DNA from: Gammaproteobacteria bacterium
GTDB taxonomy: Bacteria > Pseudomonadota > Gammaproteobacteria > UBA6429 > Thiohalophilaceae
Direction: 5' to 3'
Assembly (NCBI GenBank): GCA_029882235.1
Contig: JAOULB010000013.1
Coordinates: 1 to 14,173, forward strand
DNA length: 14,173 nucleotides
Positions 5,864 through 13,231 of this stretch are shown in pieces; the stretch's first letter is position 1, and each line of letters starts with the position of its first letter. A program made the translations under genes and the position numbers. The notes under the pieces were generated by a model. The model searched no databases. It saw nothing but the letters and a program-made list of their open reading frames with translations, and had not been told where the DNA came from.

Positions 5864-7108
5864 ATGTATCTTGAGCACTACCAATTAACAGATTTTCCTT
5901 TTGGACTGGCCTCAGATCCCAAATTTCTTTATTTGAGCAAGGCTCACGCTCGCGTAAAGGCTCAAATTGAATATGCGCTGTATATTCAGGACAGCCTTGT
6001 GGTTTTTACTGGCGAAATTGGTTCCGGGAAAACCACGCTATTACATGACGCGTTAACAAACTTCGAAAAAAATATGGTGGTCGCAAAACTCCACCAGACT
6101 CAGGTTAACGAAATTGAATTTCTGCAGTTATTACTGGTTGAGTTTGGTTTCCAGCTGTTTGAAGCGTCCAAGGTTGAATTACTGAATAAAATTGCCACTT
6201 TCTTAAAAGAGCAGTTTAGAAATGGCAACAAGGTCGTGCTTATTGTCGATGAAGCACAGAATCTGAGCCGCAAAGTCCTCGAAGAAATTCGTCTTTTGTC
6301 TGATCTCCAGGACGGCAATAGCAAGCTTATGACTGTTATCATCGTCGGTCAGCCCGAGTTAAATGAAGTGATCGATAGCCCGGGTATGGAACAGATGGTA
6401 CAACGTATCCGTCTACGCTTTCATATTACTGCACTGACAGAAAAAGAGTTGGGTGAGTATATTGTTCATCGTCTTGATGTGGCGGGTGCACCCAATATTC
6501 ACATGTTTAAAGACGATACCATCCCCTTGATCTACGAATATACCGGTGGCCGACCTCGCTTGATTAATATTCTGTGCGATTATGCCATGATGAGTGGGGC
6601 GCTGGATGAGGTGAATGAAATTACCACCGATACCATCCTGCAAGCGGTTGAAGAATTAAGCTGGAAACCTTACGAGCAACGGTTTAATCGCAGGGCGACA
6701 GGACGAAATTCACTTGCAGATATTCCAGCAGCTGAAGATTTTGCCAAATTAATTGTTCTGAAGAATGATAGTCCAATTGCTGAGTTTGTTCTGAATAAGG
6801 AGTATTTCTCTATTGGGCGCAAACCTGACAATGACTTCATGATCGATGATAAAAAGGTAAGTCGTTACCATGCTCAGATTGTTACAAATCAGGGTGTCTC
6901 ACATCTGCGCGATCTAGATAGTACCAATGGCACCTATATTGGCGAGGAACTTGTTGAATCTTTGCCGCTTGAAGATGGAGAACAATTCACAATTGCTGAT
7001 GTAACTTTTAAATATCTGAAATCACCAGATAGTGAAGATACAGGCGATAATGAATACGGTAAAATTCTTGAGTATCGCAACCCACACGCAGCCAAAACAC
7101 CATCCTGA
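5864..7108 (+). CDS. ExeA-like AAA ATPase fused to a C-terminal FHA domain
   Basis: A 414-residue cytosolic protein. Residues 1-265 form an ExeA/GspA-type AAA ATPase: the family opening MYLEHYQLTDFPF, Walker A GEIGSGKT (50-57), Walker B VVLIVDEAQ (124-132), and the GGRPRLIN sensor region (228-235). Residues about 296-385 form an FHA phosphothreonine-binding domain with GRK (318-320), SRYH (333-336) and DSTNGTYI (352-359), so the ligand-contacting Arg319, Ser333 and Asn355 are present. Classical ExeA has a membrane helix and a periplasmic peptidoglycan-binding domain after the ATPase and helps place a secretin; here there is neither, and FHA takes the position. No ExeB/GspB, secretin or other general secretion gene is nearby. 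The ATG at 5864 has only a weak GGA. It may be recruited by phosphorylated kinase tails encoded in this window; this is inferred from domain content. Confidence 0.92.
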   Translation: MYLEHYQLTDFPFGLASDPKFLYLSKAHARVKAQIEYALYIQDSLVVFTGEIGSGKTTLLHDALTNFEKNMVVAKLHQTQVNEIEFLQLLLVEFGFQLFEASKVELLNKIATFLKEQFRNGNKVVLIVDEAQNLSRKVLEEIRLLSDLQDGNSKLMTVIIVGQPELNEVIDSPGMEQMVQRIRLRFHITALTEKELGEYIVHRLDVAGAPNIHMFKDDTIPLIYEYTGGRPRLINILCDYAMMSGALDEVNEITTDTILQAVEELSWKPYEQRFNRRATGRNSLADIPAAEDFAKLIVLKNDSPIAEFVLNKEYFSIGRKPDNDFMIDDKKVSRYHAQIVTNQGVSHLRDLDSTNGTYIGEELVESLPLEDGEQFTIADVTFKYLKSPDSEDTGDNEYGKILEYRNPHAAKTPS

Positions 7109-7129
7109 TCCACAATTAGGCTTTATTGC

Positions 7130-7157
7130 TTTACAGTAATCTAAAGGGTTCTATAAT
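7130..7157 (+). promoter_or_regulatory. Sigma-70-type promoter of the RND gene
   Basis: TTTACA (7130-7135, five of six to consensus) and a perfect TATAAT (7152-7157) are separated by 16 bases. Transcription would start near 7164, leaving a leader of about 20 bases to the ATG at 7185. It shows that the RND gene has its own promoter rather than depending on the ExeA-FHA gene. Confidence 0.7.
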
Positions 7158-7186
7158 GACTATCTAATTATCTAGAAAGTCATTAT
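7153..7186. promoter_or_regulatory. Operator-like inverted repeat over the -10 box and start codon
   Basis: ATAATGACTATCTA (7153-7166) and TAGAAAGTCATTAT (7173-7186) are inverted copies matching at 13 of 14 bases, around a six-base centre. The dyad covers most of the -10 box, the likely start of transcription and the first two bases of the ATG. Most of the left arm lies upstream of the predicted transcription start, so a DNA operator for a dimeric repressor (such as a TetR- or MarR-type protein) fits better than an mRNA hairpin. No such regulator is encoded in the window. Confidence 0.6.
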
Positions 7187-10100
7187 GAATTCGATTATTA
7201 CATACCTTATAGATCGCCCCCTTGTCGTTAATCTTATCTCTGTATTTATTATTGGGATAGGCCTGTATTCGGTTCTGAATATTAATCGTGAAGCATTTCC
7301 AGATGTGAATCTGGATCAGATTCGTATCTCCTTTCAATACCCAGGCGCATCACCCGAAGAAATCGAAAAGCTGGTGATCTCACCGATTGAACAGGAGCTA
7401 AAATCACTGGATGGCATCGACAGTTTTACATCAACCTCATTTCCTGGTTCGGGAAAGATTGATCTGGAGCTAGAGCCTGATTCACCAAATCGTGACAGGA
7501 TCACCAGTGAAGTCCAAATTGCAGTCGATAGGGCAGAGCTACCTCTTGATTTGCCACGTGAGCCTGTCGTGCTTGAGATCGATGGACGTATGTTTCCGGT
7601 TATTCAACTTGCTATTTCTGCACCCAAGTCTGATCTTGAGCTTAAACGCATTGTTGATCAGGTTGAAGATGATTTGTTGTCTATAAAAGGTGTGGCGCGC
7701 ATTCAGGTACAGGGTGATCGTCGCTCTGAGATACGAGTTATTGTTGATCCCGATAAACTTGCACAGCATGACCTGTCCGTCAGTAATGTAATCAATTTGC
7801 TTTCTTCCTGGAATGTGAATGCGCCGGGAGGTGAAATAGATACACCATCAGGCCAGAAAACAATTCGAATAGTTGGTGAATTCAAGGATGCAAACGACGT
7901 CGGTAATCTTGCCTTTGCTACAAATGAGCTCGGTCGTGAAATAAAGCTCTCTGATGTGGCTAGTATCACAGAAGCACTGGAAAAACCGCGTCTCTATTTT
8001 GATATGAAAGGAATACCGGCCTTTAATCTGATTGTGTTAAAAAAATCTGATTCGGACATCATTTCAGTTGTTGATGAAGTTAAAGATTATATTCAGACGA
8101 TTCCAAAGCGTTATGGGCAAGATATTGAAGTCACCACATTCCAGGATAAATCCAGATTCACGAAAATGCGTTTGGGTGTATTAACCAATAATGGTATTGT
8201 CGGAATCTTTCTTGTATTGCTCACGCTTGCGCTTTTCCTGCGACCCTCAGTAGCAATAACGACGACTATTGGGCTTCCAATCGTATTTTTTACCGGCTTA
8301 TACGTTCTCTTTCTATATGGCATCTCGCTTAACCTGGTTTCAATGCTTGGCTTTATTATGGTGCTGGGCATGCTGGTCGATGACGCAATTATCATTGGCG
8401 AAAATATTACCTATCATCTTGAGTCAGGGATGCCGCCGCGTCAGGCAGCAATACAAGGTGCAGCCGAACTGGTTGGACCTGTTACCACAACTATTTTAAC
8501 GACTGTAGTGGCATTCATTCCGCTGTTATTTATGTCGGGAATGATTGGGAAGTTTATTGTCTCGATTCCTGCTGTTGTCATCACGCTATTAATATTTTCC
8601 TGGCTTGAATCATTTCTGATACTTCCCAGTCATATCCAGCATTTTACTCGTCCAGAGAATAAGCCCATTGAAAGGAAATGGATTCTTTATATAGAAAACC
8701 TCTATCATTCATTGCTGTCAAAGGCATTAAATCATTACTGGATAACGATACTGGTTTCATTTTTTATTCTTATTGTTAGCCTGATCGTGGCGAAAAATGC
8801 GCTCTCGTTTCAACTATTTCCTTCTGTCGGCGTCGATCAATTTATTGTGCGTGTTACGGCACCACCAGGAACAACATTGAGTGGTTTTCGAAAAACCATG
8901 CTATCCATTGATCAGGACATCAGATTAAGGGTAAAAAAAGAACATCTCGAAACAACCCTGATAACAACAGGTCAGGTCTCAAGAGATGCCAGTGATCCGT
9001 TAACACAACGCGGTAGTCGTTTTGGACAAATCAGGGTGATCTACATCCCAGCAGTGGCGCGAAAAGACCATGATGCCTTAGATGATATGAAGTTATTAAG
9101 GAATGAAATAGCAAAATTATATCCAAACTTGGTATTCGCTTTTGGTGAAATAAAGCCAGGCCCACCAACGGGACGGCCGTTAGAAGTCGAGTTAACGAGT
9201 AGTGACAATAAAGCCAATGAGCTGGCAGCAAATAATTTAATTGAATTTCTCAAGACCGTCGAAGGTGTAACCACGATTGAAACTGGGTTGCAGCCAGGCG
9301 ATGATGAATTGCATGTTGTTGTAAACAGGGCGATGGCATCTTATGTCGGTGTAGATCTAAAAACCATTGCGACCCATATACGTGCATCCGTCGATGGGCT
9401 GAGAGTAAGCACAATCAGACGTGGAACTGAAGAAGTGGATATTACAATACGTTATCCAAATATAGTCGATGACCCGGATAAACTATTAGAAATGGTCAAA
9501 GTGCCAAATAAAGGCGGCTATCAGACACCATTATCAAAACTTGCAAAACTGGAAAAGAAAGCGGGGTTTACTGCTATTCGACATAAAGCAGGAATTCGTG
9601 TAGTAAATGTGACCGCAAATATTGATAGTAAGCTGACCTCAAGCCTAAAACTTAATCAATATGTGCTCAAACATGAAAAAGAATGGTTAGGTGAGCTGTA
9701 TAATAATGTGCGCGTTAATTATGGAGGCGAGAATGAAAAAAATAGTGAGTCGTTTTCTGATCTATTAGACGCTTTTGGTTTTGCCATGGTTGCTATATTT
9801 TTTATTCTTGCTATTCAGTTTAATAATCTGTCTTATCCATTAGCCGTGATGCTGGCTATTCCGTTTGGAATAATTGGAGTTATTATTAGTTTTTATTTCC
9901 ATGACCTTTTCTGGAAACCGATGCCATTGTCCTTTTTTTCAACCATGGGTATGGTGGCTTTAACAGGGGTTGTCGTGAACAGCTCTCTGGTTTTACTGGT
10001 GTTTGTGCAACGATTGACCGAAAGTGGGGTAGCCATAAAAGAAGCCATTTTAACCGCAGGTAGACGAAGACTTCGGGCGGTGCTATTGACCGCGAGTACT

Positions 10101-10304
10101 ACAGTCGTTGGTTTATTGCCTACGGCTTATGGCTGGGGAGGCATGGATCCCTTTGTTTCACCTATGGCACTCGCATTATCCTGGGGGCTGATGTTTTCTA
10201 CGGTGATTACTCTTGTAACAGTACCGGCTGTCTTTCTAGCAGGATCAGAGCTTCGATATATGATGGGTAACTGGATTCGGCTTAAACGCACTAAACCGGT
10301 GTAG
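7185..10304 (+). CDS. RND-family efflux permease (AcrB/MexB-like fold)
   Basis: A 1039-residue inner-membrane RND transporter with the full two-repeat layout: a first helix at about 12-31, a large periplasmic loop, a helix bundle at about 333-480, a second first-type helix at about 518-538, a second periplasmic loop, and a final bundle at about 862-1020. The proton-relay aspartates are in GMLVDDAIIIGEN (Asp399 and Asp400). The Lys expected in the tenth helix of AcrB is replaced by Asn932 (GVVVNSSLVLLVF), as seen in a large subgroup of RND permeases with a GxVVN motif, so the substrate class cannot be read from AcrB. No periplasmic adaptor or outer-membrane factor is adjacent. It has its own promoter and an operator-like dyad, and ends two bases from the converging FHA gene. 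The ribosome site is weak (AGAAAG). Confidence 0.93.
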   Translation: MNSIITYLIDRPLVVNLISVFIIGIGLYSVLNINREAFPDVNLDQIRISFQYPGASPEEIEKLVISPIEQELKSLDGIDSFTSTSFPGSGKIDLELEPDSPNRDRITSEVQIAVDRAELPLDLPREPVVLEIDGRMFPVIQLAISAPKSDLELKRIVDQVEDDLLSIKGVARIQVQGDRRSEIRVIVDPDKLAQHDLSVSNVINLLSSWNVNAPGGEIDTPSGQKTIRIVGEFKDANDVGNLAFATNELGREIKLSDVASITEALEKPRLYFDMKGIPAFNLIVLKKSDSDIISVVDEVKDYIQTIPKRYGQDIEVTTFQDKSRFTKMRLGVLTNNGIVGIFLVLLTLALFLRPSVAITTTIGLPIVFFTGLYVLFLYGISLNLVSMLGFIMVLGMLVDDAIIIGENITYHLESGMPPRQAAIQGAAELVGPVTTTILTTVVAFIPLLFMSGMIGKFIVSIPAVVITLLIFSWLESFLILPSHIQHFTRPENKPIERKWILYIENLYHSLLSKALNHYWITILVSFFILIVSLIVAKNALSFQLFPSVGVDQFIVRVTAPPGTTLSGFRKTMLSIDQDIRLRVKKEHLETTLITTGQVSRDASDPLTQRGSRFGQIRVIYIPAVARKDHDALDDMKLLRNEIAKLYPNLVFAFGEIKPGPPTGRPLEVELTSSDNKANELAANNLIEFLKTVEGVTTIETGLQPGDDELHVVVNRAMASYVGVDLKTIATHIRASVDGLRVSTIRRGTEEVDITIRYPNIVDDPDKLLEMVKVPNKGGYQTPLSKLAKLEKKAGFTAIRHKAGIRVVNVTANIDSKLTSSLKLNQYVLKHEKEWLGELYNNVRVNYGGENEKNSESFSDLLDAFGFAMVAIFFILAIQFNNLSYPLAVMLAIPFGIIGVIISFYFHDLFWKPMPLSFFSTMGMVALTGVVVNSSLVLLVFVQRLTESGVAIKEAILTAGRRRLRAVLLTASTTVVGLLPTAYGWGGMDPFVSPMALALSWGLMFSTVITLVTVPAVFLAGSELRYMMGNWIRLKRTKPV

Positions 10305-10306
10305 GG

Positions 10307-10981
10307 TTAATGTAGATAGAAAAATTCCATCTGGGTTCCTGCCAGTTCCAGTGTGTCTCGATCATTAAGTACTTCTGGTTCAATTGATATCGTTTTGCCG
10401 TTCAGTAATGGGGGGGCAACCGTATCCCGATGTGAGCTGCTTTGCCGTATTGCGGATATGGTATAACCGTCAGAGTTTCTTGTAATCATGGCCAGTTTGT
10501 CACCGTTAAACCCAAGTGTGTTAAATGGTTTGCGTAGCTCAAGCACTTTTTTGGCCAATGGACCGTTCATTACACGTACACCTGCAAGTGGTTCACCCTT
10601 TGCAGTTCCCTGGCCACTATTATTACTTACTTCCATAATTTGAGTGTCTTCAATTTCAGCGCGCAGAAACATGGTGGGCTCATAATCGGTATCTTCATCA
10701 CAGAAATATGTAAATTGATAGTTTCCGGTCTGAATAGTGTCACCATGTTTTAATTGAGATTTAGCAACGCGAGCACCATTGAGTAAGGTGCCATTTGTAC
10801 TGCCCAGATCATCGATATAGGCATGTTCACCAACCTGAGTTATCAGAGAATGGCGACCACTGATCGTAAGATCGTTGAGTTGAATATCGTTGCCATGTTT
10901 ACGGCCAATGCTGATGCTATCTTTGTCGATTTCATATTCGCGTATTACAGCACCATCAAGTGTTAAAATTAGTTTAGCCAT
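10307..10981 (-). CDS. FHA-domain protein with a second, degenerate FHA domain
   Basis: A 224-residue soluble protein. Residues 1-92 form a canonical FHA domain with SIGRKHGND (Arg27), SGRHS (Ser41, His44) and DLGSTNGTLLNG (Asn63), so phosphothreonine binding is expected. A linker at about 93-132 contains YEPTMFLR (100-107) followed by EDTQIM, which resembles the phosphorylatable threonine segment placed beside FHA domains in GarA/OdhI-type regulators. Residues about 133-224 keep FHA-like strands (GFNGDKLAMI, LLNGKTISI, LNDRDTLELAG) but lack the Arg and Ser-x-x-His pair, so this copy looks non-binding. It is the last gene of the minus-strand operon, 29 bases after the pilT-like gene. It is a likely reader of phosphorylation by the operon's kinase; self-binding of the phosphorylated linker is possible but inferred. 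Confidence 0.9.
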   Translation of the reverse strand: MAKLILTLDGAVIREYEIDKDSISIGRKHGNDIQLNDLTISGRHSLITQVGEHAYIDDLGSTNGTLLNGARVAKSQLKHGDTIQTGNYQFTYFCDEDTDYEPTMFLRAEIEDTQIMEVSNNSGQGTAKGEPLAGVRVMNGPLAKKVLELRKPFNTLGFNGDKLAMITRNSDGYTISAIRQSSSHRDTVAPPLLNGKTISIEPEVLNDRDTLELAGTQMEFFYLH

Positions 10982-11010
10982 ATCAATATTGCCTCGTGCT
11001 TGTATTGCGT

Positions 11011-12129
11011 CTAACTGGCTTTTGAGTCATCCAGTGAAGATTCAGCCAAACTTGTATCGTCAAGTATGACATCATTATCTCTGTACTGTTCAAAGTTAGT
11101 TTTGTCGCGAGCCTTTAAATACGCCTCTTCACCATCGATCTCTTTTGCTTCGAGTAATCGATTAATTGCCGCATCCATACGTTGCATGCCCTGCATTGCA
11201 TTACTTTGAATTACATTTTCAAGTTGTTCGGCCTTGCCTTCGCGTATCACATTAGAAACCGCAGCATTGTTGATCATGATTTCTAATGCGGCGACTCGAC
11301 CTTTGCGATCAGCCTTTCTTAATAGTTGTTGTGAAATAACCGCAACCAGTGAAGTAGAGAGCATGGTTCGAACATAGGGTTCTTCGCCCGCCGGGAAGAC
11401 ATTAATAATACGGTCAATTGATGCGGCGGCACCACTTGTATGTAAGGTGGCAATGACAAGGATGCCCGTTTCGGCAGCAGTCAATGCCAGATGAATAGTT
11501 TCTAGATCACGCATTTCGCCGACGAGAATGACATCAGGGTCTTCACGTAAGGTTGAGCGTAAGGCATCAGCGAAGGATTCTGTATGCGAACCAATTTCTC
11601 TTTGACTGATTAGACAGTTCTGGTTTTGATGTAAAAATTCAATTGGATCTTCAATGGTGATGATATGACCTTTTCTTTCCTTGTTAATTTGATCAACCAT
11701 TGCTGCCAGTGTTGTTGATTTACCCGAACCCGTTGGGCCAGTAACAAGAATGAGTCCTTTTCTTGTGCGACAGAGGTTTTTTAGAACTGGAGGTAGGCTC
11801 AGTTCATTCATGGTTTGTATCTTGGTTGGGATCGATCTAAAAACGGCACCAACACCACCCAGATGCTGGAAAACATTGACACGGAATCGAGCTAACCCTT
11901 CCACAGAATAAGCAAAATCAACACCGCCATGTTCTTCATACATGGATTTAATATTCTTGGGCATAATTTCAAGCAGCAGTTCGCTTGTCTCTTCAGAGGT
12001 GAGATCGCGATATTTCACCGCATAGGCTTCACCATGTAACCGAATACGTGGAGGGTTACCTGCAACCAGATGCAGGTCAGAGCCACCTTGTTTGACTACA
12101 AGCTCAAGAAAAGCGTCGATTCGATTCAT
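11011..12129 (-). CDS. pilT: PilT-family type IV pilus retraction ATPase (first paralogue)
   Basis: A 372-residue hexameric secretion-type ATPase of the PilT class, which powers pilus retraction at the inner membrane. It has the PilT N-terminal domain (GGSDLHLVAGNPPRIRLHG), Walker A GPTGSGKST (131-139), Asp box ITIEDPIE (157-164), Walker B DPDVILVGEMRD with catalytic Glu205, and His box AAETGILVIATLH (218-230). The AIRAG-like region (AVSNVIREGK, 290-299) is recognisable. It lacks the extra N-terminal domain of the PilB extension ATPases. The GEMRD Walker B is of the PilT rather than the PilU type. An acidic tail (residues 351-372, Asp and Ser rich) extends past the usual end. It starts seven bases after the preceding PilT-like gene. 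No pilin, pilus assembly gene or yggS neighbour is seen, so it may be an accessory copy. Confidence 0.92.
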   Translation of the reverse strand: MNRIDAFLELVVKQGGSDLHLVAGNPPRIRLHGEAYAVKYRDLTSEETSELLLEIMPKNIKSMYEEHGGVDFAYSVEGLARFRVNVFQHLGGVGAVFRSIPTKIQTMNELSLPPVLKNLCRTRKGLILVTGPTGSGKSTTLAAMVDQINKERKGHIITIEDPIEFLHQNQNCLISQREIGSHTESFADALRSTLREDPDVILVGEMRDLETIHLALTAAETGILVIATLHTSGAAASIDRIINVFPAGEEPYVRTMLSTSLVAVISQQLLRKADRKGRVAALEIMINNAAVSNVIREGKAEQLENVIQSNAMQGMQRMDAAINRLLEAKEIDGEEAYLKARDKTNFEQYRDNDVILDDTSLAESSLDDSKAS

Positions 12130-12136
12130 GGTGTGC

Positions 12137-13231
12137 CTATGTTACTGCCAGATTAATCTGGGGTAGCAGGTCAGGATTACTGACATAGCGTTGAAAGAGT
12201 TTCTTATCTGTGGCGTGAAGGTAGGCATCATCAGCATCGATTTCTTTATTTTTCACACCCTCAAGTAAGGCCTGATCCATCAACTGCATACCCACTTCAC
12301 GTCCAGTTTGTAGCGAAGATGGGATCTGAAAGATTTTATTGTTAAGAATCAGGCTGGCAATGGATGGCGTATTCACCATGATTTCCAGCATGGCTTTGCG
12401 ATGACGACCATCGAAGGTGCGAACAAGTTTCTGGCTGATGACACCTTTTAAATGTTGTGCTAGAAATGTTGAGGCGAGCGCCTTCTGTTCAGTCGGCATG
12501 GCATCAACAATACGATCCAGTGTTTTAACTGCTGAAGTGGTATGTAGTGTACCCAGCACAAGATGGCCTGTTTCTGCAGCTGTCATCGCCATGGAAATCG
12601 TTTCAGGGTCACGAAGCTCACCGACCAGAATTACATCGGGATCTTCACGTAATGCGGCACGTAGTCCTGCAGCAAAGCTGTCTACATGAGTCCCTACGGC
12701 GCGCTGGACAACCAGCGATTTACTGCTTTTATGCACATACTCAATGGGATCTTCCAGTGTAATAATGTTGTAGCGACGGTTTTTATTCAGCCAGTCAATC
12801 ATGGATGCAAGTGTTGTTGATTTACCTGTCCCGGTCGCGCCCGTAACTAATACAATGCCCTGGTTGGCATGTAAAAACTTTTCTATGATAGGGGGCAGTC
12901 CCAGTTCTTTCATCGAGGGAATGGTTGGAGCGATGGCCCGCAGGCTGGCGCCAATGCCATTCACTTTCTTAAATAAATTAACACGAAAACGACCGACTTC
13001 AGGATCATCATAGGAAAAATCGAGATCCTTGCCACTTTGAAACATTTTTTTCTGTTCTGGGGTAAGAATTTCATCGACAAGTTCTTCAAGCTCTGTAGAA
13101 GAAAGTTCACGGTATTTGATCGGCATAAGATCGCCGTGAAGACGAATCAATGGTGGAGAACCAACGGCAAGGTGAATATCTGAACCGCCCTGGTCACGGC
13201 CTAATTTTAAAAAAGCATTAATGCGCGGCAT
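12137..13231 (-). CDS. PilT-family ATPase (second paralogue, coupled to the kinase gene)
   Basis: A 364-residue PilT-type ATPase closely matching its downstream neighbour in layout: GGSDIHLAVGSPPLIRLHG at the N-terminus, Walker A GATGTGKST (131-139), Asp box ITLEDPIE (157-164), Walker B DPDVILVGELRD (197-208) and His box AAETGHLVLGTLH (218-230). The motifs start at the same residue numbers as in the neighbour, which points to an older tandem duplication. The AIRAG region is altered (SIASLILNNK), so its motor behaviour could differ from PilT. The ATG overlaps the kinase stop by one base (TAATG), with AAGGAAG eight bases upstream, so translation is probably coupled to the kinase. No PilB-type N-terminal domain is present. 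Substrate pili are not encoded in the window. Confidence 0.92.
   Translation of the reverse strand: MPRINAFLKLGRDQGGSDIHLAVGSPPLIRLHGDLMPIKYRELSSTELEELVDEILTPEQKKMFQSGKDLDFSYDDPEVGRFRVNLFKKVNGIGASLRAIAPTIPSMKELGLPPIIEKFLHANQGIVLVTGATGTGKSTTLASMIDWLNKNRRYNIITLEDPIEYVHKSSKSLVVQRAVGTHVDSFAAGLRAALREDPDVILVGELRDPETISMAMTAAETGHLVLGTLHTTSAVKTLDRIVDAMPTEQKALASTFLAQHLKGVISQKLVRTFDGRHRKAMLEIMVNTPSIASLILNNKIFQIPSSLQTGREVGMQLMDQALLEGVKNKEIDADDAYLHATDKKLFQRYVSNPDLLPQINLAVT

Noticed and set aside
5864..7108. Part of a type II secretion (exeAB/gsp) locus
   Set aside because: No ExeB/GspB, secretin or other Gsp gene is adjacent, and the periplasmic peptidoglycan-binding part of ExeA is missing.
10301..10320. 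Bidirectional terminator between the converging RND and FHA genes
   Set aside because: Only two bases separate the stops, and no GC-rich hairpin with a T-tract is visible on either strand.
11011..13231. PilB/GspE-type extension ATPases
   Set aside because: Both proteins lack the PilB-type N-terminal domain and zinc-binding cysteines, and start directly with the PilT N-terminal motif.
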